Origin: Elysia crispata
Lineage: Eukaryota > Mollusca > Gastropoda > Plakobranchidae
Reading direction: 5' to 3'
Assembly: GCA_033675545.1 (NCBI GenBank)
Contig: JAWDGP010007240.1
Coordinates: 457,001-521,000, forward strand
Length of the DNA stretch: 64,000 nucleotides
Positions 50,510-62,461 of this stretch are shown here, piece after piece (the first letter of the stretch is position 1; each line of letters starts with the position of its first letter). The position numbers and the translations under genes were made by a program. Below the pieces are notes generated by a model. That model was not told the DNA's origin, did no database searches, and was given only the letters and a program-made list of their open reading frames with translations.

Positions 50510-53500
50510 GAAGATTGAACTGTCTGACAGAAAGTTTGTAGCTCACACTCTGTGGTACCCGCAGGTTCTACCGTCTGACAGACAGCTTATAGCTCACACC
50601 ATTTGATACCCGGAGCTTCAACTGTCCGACAGAAAGCTTGTAGCTCACATCATGTGGTACCAGAAGATTGAACTGTCTGACAGGCTTGTAGCTCACACCA
50701 TGTGGTACCAGAAGATTGAACTGTCTGACAGAAAGCTTGTAGCTCACATCATGTGGTACCAGAAGATTGAACTGTCTGACAGGCTTGTAGCTCACACCAT
50801 GTGGTACCAGAAGATTGAACTGTCTGACAGGCTTGTAGCTCACACCATGTGGTACCAGAAGATTGAACTGTCTGACAGGCTTGTAGCTCACACCATGTGG
50901 TACCAGAAGATTGAACTGTCTGACAGGCTTGTAGCTCACACCATGTGGTACCAGAAGATTGAACTGTCTGACAGGCTTGTAGCTCACACCATGTGGTACC
51001 AGAAGATTGAACTGTCTGACAGGCTTGTAGCTCACACCATGTGGTACCAGAAGATTGAACTGTCCGACAGAAAGTTTGTAGCTCACACTCTGTGGTACCC
51101 GCAGATTCTACCGTCCGACAGACAGCTTGTAGCTCACACCATTTGATACCCGGAGATTCAACTGTCCGACAGAAAGCTTGTAGTTCACACTCTGTGGTAC
51201 CAGAAGATTGAACTGTCTGACAGGCTTGTAGCTCACACCATGTGGTACCAGAAGATTGAACTGTCTGACAGGCTTGTAGCTCACACCATGTGGTACCAGA
51301 AGATTGAACTGTCTGACAGGCTTGTAGCTTACACTCTGTGGTACCCGCAGATTCTACCGTCCGACAGACAGCTTGTAGCTCACACCATGTGGTACCAGAA
51401 GATTGAACTGTCTGACAGAAAGTTTGTAGCTCACACTCTGTGGTACCCGCAGATTCTACCGTCCGACAGACAGCTTATAGCTCACACCATTTGATACCCG
51501 GAGATTCAACTGTCTGACAGAAAGCTTGTAGCTCACACCATGTGGTACGAGAAGATTGAACTGTCTGACAGAAAGCTTGTAGCTCACACCATGTGGTACC
51601 AGAAGATTGAACTGTCTGACAGGCTTGTAGCTCACACCATGTGGTACCAGAAGATTGAACTGTCTGACAGGCTTGTAGCTCACACCATGTGGTACCAGAA
51701 GATTGAACTGTCTGACAGGCTTGTAGCTCACACCATGTGGTACCAGAAGATTGAACTGTCTGACAGGCTTGTAGCTCACACCATGTGGTACCAGAAGATT
51801 GAACAGTCTGACAGGCTTGTAGCTCACACCATGTGGTACCAGAAGATTGAACAGTCTGACAGGCTTGTAGCTCACACCATGTGGTACCGGAAGATTGAAC
51901 TGTCTGACAGAAAGTTTGTAGCTCACACTCTGTGGTACCCGCAGATTCTACCGTCCGACAGACAGCTTATAGCTCACACCATTTGATACCCGGAGATTCA
52001 AACTGTCCGACAGAAAGCTTGTAGCTCACACCATGTGGTACCAGAAGATTGAACTGTCTGACAGAAAGTTTGTAGCTGACACTTTGTGGTACCCGCAGAT
52101 TCTACCGTCCGACAGACAGCTTGTAGCTCACACCATTTTATACCCGGAGATTCAACTGTCCGACAGACAGCTTGTAGCTCCCACCATGTGGTACCAGAAG
52201 ATTGAACTGTCTCAGAGAAAGTTTGTAGCTCACACTTTGTGGTACCCGCAGATTCTACCGTCCGACTGAAAGATTGTAGCTCATACCATTTGATACCCGG
52301 AGATTCAACTGTCTGACAGAAAGCGTGTAGCTCACACCATTTGATACCCGGAGATTCATTTGTCTTGCAAAAAACTTGTATCTCACACCATTTGATACCC
52401 GGAGATTCAACTGTCCGACAGAGAGCTTGTAGCTCACACCATGTTGTACCAGAAGATTGAACTGTCTGACAGAAAGTTTGTAGCTCACACTTTGTGGTAC
52501 CCGCAGATTCTACCGTCCGACAGAAAGATTGTAGCTCACACCATTTGATACCCGGAGCTTCAACTGTCTGACAGAAAGCGTGTAGCTCACACCACTTGAT
52601 ACTCGGAGCTTCAACTGTCTGACAGAAAGCGTGTAGCTCACACCATTTGATACCCGGAGATTCAACTGTCTGACAGAAAGCTTGTAGCTCACACCACTTG
52701 ATACTCGGAGATTCAACTGTCTGACAGAAAGCTTGTAGCTCACACCATTTGATACCCGGAGATTCATTTGTCTTGCAAAAAGCTTGTAGCTCACACCATT
52801 TGATACCCGGAGATTCAACTGTCCGACAGAAAGCTTGTAGCTCACACCATGTGGTACCAGAAGATTGAACTGTCTGACAGAAAGTTTGTAGCTCACACTT
52901 TGTGGTACCCGCAGATTCTACCGTCCGAGAGACAGCTTGTAGCTCACACCATTTTATACCCGGAGATTCAACTGTCCGACAGACAGCTTGTAGCTCCCAC
53001 CATGTGGTACCAGAAGATTGAACTGTCTCAGAGAAAGTTTGTAGCTCACACTTTGTGGTACCCGCAGATTCTACCGTCCGACTGAAAGATTGTAGCTCAC
53101 ACCATTTGATACACGGAGATTCAACTGTCTGACAGAAAGCGTGTAGCTCACACAATTTGATACCCGGAGATTCATTTGTCTTGCAAAAAACTTGTATCTC
53201 ACACCATTTGATACCCGGAGATTCAACTGTCCGACAGAAAGCTTGTAGCTCACACCATGTTGTACCAGAAGATTGAACTGTCTCAGAGAAAGTTTGTAGC
53301 TCACACTTTGTGGTACCCGCAGATTCTACCGTCCGACAGAAAGCTTGTAGCTCACACCATTTGATACCCGGAGATTCAACTGTCTGACAGAAAGCGTGTA
53401 GCTCACACCACTTGATACTCGGAGCTTCAACTGTCTGACAGAAAGCGTGTAGCTCACACCACTTGATACCCGGAGATTCAACTGTCTGACAGAAAGCGTG

Positions 53501-53835
53501 TAGCTCACACCATTTGATACCCGGAGATTCAACTGTCTGACAGAAAGCTTGTAGCTCACACCATTTGATACCCGGAGATTCAACTGTCTGACAGAAAGCT
53601 TGTAGCTCCCACCATTTGATACCCGGAGATTCAACTGTCTGACAGAAAGCTTGTAGCTCACACTTTGTGGTACCCGCAGATTCTACCGTCCGACAGAAAG
53701 CTTGTAGCTCACACCATTTGATACCCGGAGATTCAACTGTCTGACAGAAAGCTTGTAGCTCACACCACTTGATATCAGGAAGTTCAATGGTTTGACAAGA
53801 AGCTTGTAGCTCACACCATATGGTACCAGAAGATT
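50510..53835 (+). repeat. 48/51-bp minisatellite, about 65 units, with higher-order structure
   Basis: Units read GTACCAGAAGATTGAACTGT, CTGACAG, an optional AAA, then GCTTGTAGCTCACACCATGTG. Length is 48 or 51 bp depending on the AAA. Three subtypes alternate: GTGGTACCAGAAGATTGAAC, GTGGTACCCGCAGATTCTAC and TTGATACCCGGAGATTCAAC. The left half (50.6-52.0 kb) is mostly the first subtype, and the right half mostly the third. Blocks at 52,033-52,488 and 52,849-53,304 are near-identical at an offset of 816 bp, exactly 16 x 51. Because units are multiples of three and contain few stops, long frames appear on both strands (for example 385 codons on the minus strand, 51,998-53,155). I do not regard these as genes. 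Confidence 0.97.
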
Positions 53836-54119
53836 TAATTTTTTTTTACAGTAAAGGCGTGGTTCTAACCAAGCTATGTAACGACTGATGTTCAAATAAG
53901 TTATGATCCATAAGATGACTGGCCTGAGCTATGAATCAATTGCAGTAAGACTCTAACATAGTGTCCTAAACCATTATTATTATGTTTTTATTGTTAATGA
54001 ACTGGACCATGCGGGACCTTTCACTGTTTATCAATGAACGATGCTCCTGCTGTATCGGTCAATATTAAGTGTGCCCAACTTCTCAAATAGGGAGAAAGAG
54101 AAACGGTGAGTCATGGAAG

Positions 54120-56915
54120 CAGGGAAGAGGAAAAGAATGAAGAGGAGGAAAAGTAATATGGGATAAAGGAAGAGGAGTAAGGACAGAAAATAGAGGAGGA
54201 ATAAAAGTAATATGATTAGAGGAGAAGGGGGAGCAGAAGAAGTGATAGAAGATAGCAGGAGGAAAAGTGACATGGGATAAAGGAATAGGAGTAAGGACAG
54301 GAGATAGGGAGGAGGAGGAAAAGTAATAATTATGATTAGAGGAGGAGGAGGAGATGTAATAGAAGATAGCAGGAGGAAAAGTAATATGATTAGAGGAGCA
54401 GGAGGAGATGTAATAGAAGATAGCAGGAGGAAAAGTAATATGATTAGAGGAGCAGGAGGAGATGTAATAGAAGATAGCAGGAGGAAAAGTAATATGATTA
54501 GAGGAGCAGGAGGAGAAGTAATAGAAGATAGCAGGAGGAAAAGTGACATGATTAGAGGAGCAGAAGGAAAAATGTTAGAAGATAGCAGGAGGAAAAGTAA
54601 TATGATTAGAGGAGCAGGAGGAGAAATGTTAGAAGATAGCAGTAGGAAAAGTAATATGATTAGAGGAGGAGGAAGAGTGATAGAAGATAGCAGGAGGAAA
54701 AGTAATATGATTAGAGGAGCAGGAGGAGAAATGTTAGAAGATAGCATTAGGAAAAGTAATATGATTAGAGGAGCAGGAGGAGAAGTAATAGAGGATAGCA
54801 GGAGGAAAAGTAATATGATTAGAGGAGCAGGAAACGTGATAGAGGATAGCAGGAGGAAAAGTAATATGATTAGAGGAGCAGGAGGAGAAGTAATAGAAGA
54901 TAGCAGGAGGAAAAGTAATATGATTAGAGGAGCAGGAAAAGTGATAGAAGATAGCAGGAGGAAAAGTAATATGATTAGAGGAGCAGGAAAAGTGATAGAA
55001 GATAGCAGGAGGAAAAATAATATGATTAGAGGAGCAGGAAAAGTGATAGAAGATAGCAGGAGGAAAAATAATATGATTAGAGGAGCAGGAAAAGTGATAG
55101 AAGATAGCAGGAGGGAAAGTAATATGATTAGAGGAGCAGGAGGAGAAATGTTAGAAGATAGCAGGAGGAAAAGTAATATGATTAGAGGAGCAGGAGGAAA
55201 AGTAATATGATTAGAGGAGCAGGAGGAGAAGTAATAGAAGATAGCAGGAGGAAAAGTAATATGATTAGAGGAGCAGGAGGAGAAGTAATAGAAGATAGCA
55301 GGAGGAAAAGTAATATGATTAGAGGAGCAGGAGGAAAAGTAATAGAGGAAAGCAGGAGGAAAAGTAATATGATTAGAGGAGCAGGAAACGTGATAGAGGT
55401 TAGCAGGAGGAAAAGTAATATGATTAGAGGAGCAGGAGGAAAAGTAATATGATTAGAGGAGCAGGAGGAGAAGTAATAGAAGATAGCAGGAGGAAAAGTA
55501 ATATGATTAGAGGAGCAGGAGGAGAAGTAATAGAAGATAGCAGGAGGAAAAGTAATATGATTAGAGGAGCAGGAGGAAAAGTAATAGAGGATAGCAGGAG
55601 GAAAAGTAATATGATTAGAGGAGCAGGAAACGTGATAGAGGTTAGCAGGAGGAAAAGTAATATGATTAGAGGAGCAGGAGGAGAAGTAATAGAAGATAGC
55701 AGGAGGAAAAGTAATATGATTAGAGGAGCAGGAGGAGAAGTAATAGAAGATAGCAAGAGGAAAAATAATATGATTAGAGGAGCAGGAAAAGTGATAGAAG
55801 ATAGCAGGAGGAAAAGTAATATGATTAGAGGAGCAGGAAAAGTGATAGAAGATAGCAGGAGGAAAAATAATATGATTAGAGGAGCAGGAAAAGTGATAGA
55901 AGATAGCAGGAGGAAAAATAATATGATTAGAGGAGCAGGAAAAGTGATAGAAGATAGTAGGAGGAAAAATAATATGATTAGAGGAGCAGGAGGAGAAGTA
56001 ATAGAAGATAGCAGGAGGAAAAGTAATATGATTAGAGGAGCAGGAGGAGAAGTAATAGAAGATAGCAGGAGGAAAAGTAATATGATTAGAGGAGCAGGAG
56101 GAAAAGTAATATGATTAGAGGAGCAGGAGGAGAAGTAATAGAAGATAGCAGGAGGAAAAGTAATATGATTAGAGGAGCAGGAGGAGAAGTAATAGAAGAT
56201 AGCAGGAGGAAAAGTAATATGATTAGAGGAGCAGGAGGAAAAGTAATAGAGGATAGCAGGAGGAAAAGTAATATGATTAGAGGAGCAGGAAACGTGATAG
56301 AGGTTAGCAGGAGGAAAAGTAATATGATTAGAGGAGCAGGAGGAGAAGTAATAGAAGATAGCAGGAGGAAAAGTAATATGATTAGAGGAGCAGGAGGAGA
56401 AGTAATAGAAGATAGCAAGAGGAAAAATAATATGATTAGAGGAGCAGGAAAAGTGATAGAAGATAGCAGGAGGAAAAGTAATATGATTAGAGGAGCAGGA
56501 AAAGTGATAGAAGATAGCAGGAGGAAAAATAATATGATTAGAGGAGCAGGAAAAGTGATAGAAGATAGCAGGAGGAAAAATAATATGATTAGAGGAGCAG
56601 GAAAAGTGATAGAAGATAGTAGGAGGAAAAATAATATGATTAGAGGAGCAGGAGGAGAAGTAATAGAAGATAGCAGGAGGAAAAGTAATATGATTAGAGG
56701 AGCAGGAGGAGATGTAATAGAAGATAGCAGGAGGAAAAGTAATATGATTAGAGGAGCAGGAGGAGATGTAATAGAAGATAGCAGGAGGAAAAGTAATATG
56801 ATTAGAGGAGCAGGAGGAGAAGTAATAGAAGATAGCAGGAGGAAAAATAATATGATTAGAGGAGCAGGAGGAGAAATGTTAGAAGATAGCAGGAGGAAAA
56901 GTGACATGAGATAAA
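54120..56915 (+). repeat. 51/54-bp polypurine minisatellite, about 50 units
   Basis: The unit reads AATATGATTAGAGGAGCAGG, AGGAGAAGTAATAGAAGATA, then GCAGGAGGAAAAGT. A three-base variant (GGAGGAGAA versus GGAAAA) makes 54 or 51 bp. The + strand is almost all purine. A 662-bp block of 12 units plus a truncated one (55,449-56,110) is repeated at 56,111-56,772, and a shorter relative precedes it at 55,207-55,448. The truncated units shift frame and restart at an overlapping ATGA. + frames read MIRGAGGEVIEDSRRKSN repeats, minus frames Leu/Ser/Pro repeats. The left edge (54,120-54,330) is more diverged. Confidence 0.97.
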
Positions 56916-57054
56916 GGAAGAGGAAAAAGGCGAAGGCGAAGTCGGAAGAAAAGGGGGATAAGAGGAATGAGAAAGAAGGCCAGAGCGTTGTGGATTGTCC
57001 CCGCGCGATGCTGTGATGATAGAAACACAGAGGCAGAGCAGTTCAGGACAGCTC

Positions 57055-57354
57055 CTAATAATTACATTGAGATGTAGCGGGTTTTGTTTTTCCACCGCTT
57101 TGAAGAAACCGTGGGAACATCACCCACATTAGGCACCTCCTCAGTTTAACAATAGCATAATAATCAAAAAGAACCATTGTGGCAGCCTGCACAATCCTGC
57201 ACACCAGGGTGAAAACTGTGAGTCCCAGAGTCCAGAGGTGCTGCAGCAGCGAGAGAAGATGGCGCCGGGTGAGACCGGAGATTGGACGGGCCAGGGAGCC
57301 GCCATGCTTCGCTGATTGATTTAAGTGGACAATGGCTGGCTCCGGTAGGAACAT
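57055..57354 (-). other. Candidate exon or promoter patch, unrecognised protein
   Basis: A GC-richer island just past the polypurine array. The minus strand is open for 99 codons, starting MFLPEPAIVHLNQ, with a hydrophobic stretch LLSLLQHLWTLGLTVFTLVC and YYAIVKLRRC after it. That would be one or two membrane segments if real. Acceptor-like CTCTCGCTGCTGCAG lies inside, and donor-like GAG/GTGCCT near 57,138. On the + strand, GAGAAGATGGCGCCGG/GTGAGA (57,254-57,272) looks like a start-codon exon with a donor and a YY1-like AAGATGGCG word. I cannot name a family and cannot decide between an exon and a bidirectional promoter. Confidence 0.3.
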
Positions 57355-58859
57355 GTCTCTCCTCGATTGGGTTTTGTTTTATTCCTTTTGCTAAATCAAT
57401 TTGTTGAATTGTTCACTGAAACTTTGATTTAAACGTGCTTTGAACACGTTTGTGGTAATCGATTAATTCAGTAATACCGGTATTTTTATAATGTTTGCCT
57501 ATTATGAAGTTCTTTCTTGGTTTTGATTTTTGAGATCTTTTTTTTTTTTTTAACATTTTGTCCTCAATGTAACTTAATAGTACTGATTTTATACATATTA
57601 TTTGACAACAAGCTGTACCTTCTAAGCATTTATGGAAGATAAAACAGGAGAAAATCAGACATCAGAATTTTCGATGTCTCAATTCTATAATGATGCAGAT
57701 ACATCTAGATTTAGTATCTACATCAAAAACAAAGTTTTATCAAAGAGTTGAACTACTTAAAGCTTTGAATTTGGTCCAACAAAGAAGCATCCAGAGGCTT
57801 TCGAAGCATTTTCTTGTTTTATATCTTTCTGTTCTTTCATTTGCATATTTTATGTTTTTTCCTCCGATTCCTTTTTGCACACCTTAGAGGATAGCAGCAA
57901 TGCCAACCCTTCCAAGCGAATTTATTTTTTGTTCTTTAGCAAATTCAGTGCGGACGTTTTTGCTTTATGTGCTAGCAATCATTAACAGAACTCAACATTA
58001 ATCATGGTAAAATCCTACTTCTTCAGTATTATGAAAATAATTACTTTTTAAACAAAATTAATATGAATCTAGACCCATTTACTTGCCAACCAAAACCTTT
58101 TTTGTTTTTTCTTTTTTGAAAGGAAACTGACTGAATGAATAACACTTGTTGCTTTAGAAGTTACACGTCCCCCCAAACTTCCCGAAAACTCTTCCACAAA
58201 GAGAAACAATACGCGAGTCGTGCTGCAGCGGGTAAGCCCGATCCCGTTATAGCCTGATCAGAAGAGAATTAGCGAAGAATTACCTCCGAACCGAGGAGAG
58301 CTCTCTAATCTTGTAATCTGCACGCACGCAAACTTCTTCTAACGCTGCAGTCGATAAAATTGATCAATCTATTCGAATTTTGAGGAAGGCTTAATTATGC
58401 TCTGCGCATTTTGAAATGGCAATGTGAATTACAGACGCTTAGCTGCTACGAAAGGCGTTAGAGAAAACGGTGCATCCTCGGTTTTAATCGAAAGAAAAAT
58501 GCCAAAGTGCTCTACTCGGTACCTAATAAATTGGTTTTTAACAACCAGTGTGCTCTTACCTTCTCTCTTATCAACATTTAGCAAAAAGATTTCTGAAAAA
58601 TAATTGTTATTCACAAGAGAGTATCGATATATAAATACAGGAAGGTTTAAAATAGAAGATTCTATTTTCCCTGTCCCAACCGCTCTGATCTTGTTACCGC
58701 TACCGCTGCCCGAACTCTGGCGTCATCAGTAGCCACAAGATGAAAAGATGGGCAGCAATTAAGGAATTCTAAAATGAAATAAGTGAACAAAAACAAAAAC
58801 AAAAAACAAAAAAAAAACCAAGTCCATCCCAACCCAACCTCTCCGCCCCTCCAGCACTG

Positions 58860-59102
58860 TTGCGCATACTTGATGTTACTGCATGTCTCAGTGGCTGATG
58901 ACGGAACAGTGCCAGGCCCTGCTATACACACAGTAACAAGTTGCGCATACTTGATGTTACTGCATGTCTCAGTGGCTGATGACGGAACAGTGCCAGGCCC
59001 TGCTATACACACAGTAACAAGTTGCGCATACTTGATGTTACTGCATGTCTCAGTGGCTGATGACGGAACAGTGCCAGGCCCTGCTATACACACAGTAACA
59101 AG
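58860..59102. repeat. 81-bp minisatellite, three copies
   Basis: Units start TTGCGCATACTTGATGTTAC at 58860, 58941 and 59022 and are essentially identical. Length 81 is 27 codons, so both strands stay open through the array. Confidence 0.97.
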
Positions 59103-59290
59103 TTTGGATCAGTTTAAACAAAATAAGGAAACAGAAACCGAACACATCTAAAATGACAACCCCAGAAACATTATTTCTCTCCTTGAAATCGTTACGATCG
59201 AACCTCGACCTCAAAGGTTGAAGACTCGCTACACGAAAACCACGCTGTCGAGGATTCCTGCAGTTGTTCTAGGCACTGGAGCAACCTAGA

Positions 59291-59512
59291 GGACCACGTT
59301 CACTACCATCCATCGTCTGACTCTGAAGCTGGCTCCCGAGTGGACCCAGAACGATCCGAACCGTTACCCTAAGGCTCGGGTCGGTTCACCTTGCCAGGCG
59401 GGGACCACGTTCACTACCATCCACCGTCTGACTCTGAAGCTGTCTCCCGAGTGGACCCAAAACGATCCGAACCGTTACCCTAAGGCTCGGGTCGGTTCAC
59501 CTTGCCAGGCGG
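59291..59512. repeat. 111-bp minisatellite, two copies
   Basis: The block from GGACCACGTTCACTACCATC to TTCACCTTGCCAGGCGG occurs twice at an offset of 111 bp, with a handful of substitutions. Confidence 0.96.
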
Positions 59513-59903
59513 GGAATCTTTTATCATGATTCTGGTTTTCTTGGGAAGTGAGTGCTCCACGAGCTTTCCTTCCACTCTGTCTCTTCAACCGTGTATTTTC
59601 TAACAATGTAATCCGTGTGATTATCATTCATCAAACCGTATTGTCCTCGGTCTAACTCGCCCAATTTACCAGCATCCAACATCCATTAGCGATGAAGATT
59701 CCTGCGGTGGGGATTGTGTCCAATCAAACTAGACCTACCCTCGCCCCCCCCCCCCCACCCCCTCACACACCGAGTCTGTGGTATCTCTAACAGTCGAAAT
59801 ACGTGCAGAATGTCTTGCTTTCACATCTCACGCTAGGTTTTGCTGTTTTGTTGCTTTTTCTTTTTCTTTATCTAATTGAAAAATTATAACTGCAAAATTG
59901 TAA

Positions 59904-60021
<118 letters not shown>

Positions 60022-60782
60022 AAACACGTGGAGGAAGACTGTAAGCAAACCACGGTCCACGGTAATTTTCTGTAAGTAGAGAGTCTGATCGCCTGGGAAG
60101 ACTTCAAACATCAGAAACTTTATATATCCTGATAAGACCTAGTATGATGGTCAGAACGGTTCTTTAACACTCAGTCACATAGCAGGAGAAACTGCCCAAA
60201 GCACCGTCGCTCGACTAGGTCCAGAGGTGAGCAAGTTCATGTCTTTACAAGAAGACTACACTCTGTCTAGATCTACTACTTGCAAACACAAAAAAGGTAA
60301 CTAATAGTTCCAAGGAAAGCTTCTACTGTTTTTAACTGTTGCACAGAATGCATGGCTTTTAACTGAGTACCGATAGCATCGCATTAACTCTTGGTGAAGT
60401 GGTGTTGTGGATCTGAATAGATCTAGCTAACTAGTCCTGTAGAAATACGATTTTGGAGTTTCTTAATGTTTAGGTATACTGCCTCTATCTGTCTGTGTCT
60501 CTTTCTCCCTTCTGTCTCTCACTTTTACCCTCCCTCTCTCCCCTCTCTATCTCATACTCCCTCCCTCCCTCTCTCTTTTTGCCCCTATCTCCCTCCCTCC
60601 ACTCTCTCTATCTATCTTTGTCTCTCTGTCTCTGCCTCTCCCTCTCTGAAAGTCCTAATAGTGTTGTAATTCCGGGAAGACTAGGTCTAGCACCCGGTTA
60701 TTTTTTTTTTACCCAACTTCTATAAAACTGTTTACAGACTATCGCTAGTCCTGTGAGACAGCACTTTTTCTCATCCTTGGCC

Positions 60783-61197
60783 GCTGTCCCGCGCTCCTAG
60801 ATCCTCCCAATGCTGTACAGCCATGATCCTGAGGAGATCCACCTCACGGCAGTGCTAGCTGTCCTGTGCTGTCCCGCGCTCCTAGATCCTCCCAATGCTG
60901 TACAGCCATGATCCTGAGGAGATCCACCTCACGGCAGTGCTAGCTGTCCTGTGCTGTCCCGCGCTCCTAGATCCTCCCAATGCTGTACAGCCATGATCCT
61001 GAGGAGATCCACCTCACGGCAGTGCTAGCTGTCCTGTGCTGTCCTGCGCTCCTAGATCCTCCCAATGCTGTACAGCCATGATCCTGAGGAGATCCACCTC
61101 ATGGCAGTGCTAGCTGTCCTGCGCTCCTAGATCCTCCCAATGCTGTACAGCCATGATCCTGAGGAGATCCACCTCACGGCAGTGCTAGCTGTCCTGC
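60783..61197. repeat. 85-bp minisatellite, five copies
   Basis: Units start GCTGTCCCGCGCTCCTAGAT at 60783, 60868, 60953 and 61038. A last copy begins near 61,113 after a 10-bp shortening. A 17-G run follows at 61,271-61,287. Confidence 0.95.
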
Positions 61198-61289
61198 GCT
61201 GACCTGCGCTATCCTGCTCCCGAAAAGCCACCTGTGCCATAGAGCCACGCCGTAGGATTAATCGTCGCGCGGGGGGGGGGGGGGGGGAG

Positions 61290-62427
61290 GACGGGCGGGA
61301 CTAGAAGTCACATCAGTCGGGCCATAGACCGAGGCTCATATTCTCCGTGACTGCACCGACCGCTGGCAGAATGGGCGATATCGAGCCGGCTCACCAGAAT
61401 AATCGTTGAGTGGTACCGGTACCCGATATTCGGATTGCTGGCACCTTCGATGTATCAAAGATTGTGTATATCACTTTTTGTGAAGAACGTAGGTCACCGT
61501 AGAGTGCCTGAATACACAGTGGAATAAATTTCAAATTCAATAAAAGTTGTTGATTTGACAAATATTGTCGCTGTGGCTCCCCTCTCTTTCTTTTCTCCTA
61601 CTTGAATGTCATAATCGGCACCAAACCGATGCCACTTTCGTTGATGCTATCACTATAATCCTTATCATCTCTAACAAAACTATCGTAAATTTCATATCAA
61701 AATTTTCAACTCCTGCAAAGTATATCTACTTTATTTATTTCTTATGTTTACACGGTTTCTATTTAATAATATCGGTTCTTAAAGAATCGGATAATGATTA
61801 TCATTATCAAACCGAACCGTGGAAGCAAAAGTCTCATGCTCGATTCCCGCCGAGTGCAGCAACTGTGACGGAATTATTAGTTTACTCTGGTCTCTACCAT
61901 CACCCACCCTCTCTCTTCTATATTCTATTTAAATACTTTTAATTCCGCCCCCCCCCCCCAGTTTTTTTTTCTTTCTCTTTTTATCCATTTACTTGTGACG
62001 CCTAACTTGCCTACCGTTCTTCAAAGAGCTTGGTATAAAACACGTTCAACACCCCCGCCCCACCCCCAGCCCAATTACTCCAATTGCCTTAACCTTCTCT
62101 ACTTTAAAAAAAAAAACAAACAAAACAAAAGCGGGGAGAATGGGAGGAAAATAAGGAATCCCATATGCCCCTTTTTTCAATCCCAATTTCACTGTTCGTG
62201 GCGATAATCTTCAGTTTTCTCAATACCGGTTTTACTGTCTCCCCGTCTCTCTCTCTCTCTCTCTCTCTCTCTCCCCCCCCCCTCTCAGCTCTCTATAGAA
62301 TCTCTTGTTCCCTCCCTCTCCTGTCCGTGCCCCACTGTTTCCATCGAGTAGCGCGCCAGTGTAGGACAGTTTAGGGGCACACCACTCGGCACTGTGGCCG
62401 ACCCAGCCTCTTGTGTTCATTATACGA

Positions 62428-62461
<34 letters not shown>

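Noticed and set aside
51998-53155. 385-codon open frame on the minus strand (Cys-rich 17-residue repeats)
   Set aside because: It lies wholly inside the 51-bp minisatellite. Other frames on both strands are also open for long runs, and there is no start context or unique domain. A stop-free amplified unit explains it.
54332-56914. Long + frames of MIRGAGGEVIEDSRRKSN repeats
   Set aside because: These are frames of the polypurine minisatellite. They break at truncated units and restart at overlapping ATGA, and the minus strand is equally open.
58660-59151. Open frames on both strands over the 81-bp triplicate
   Set aside because: Unit length is a multiple of three and stop-free; only three copies, with no gene structure around them.
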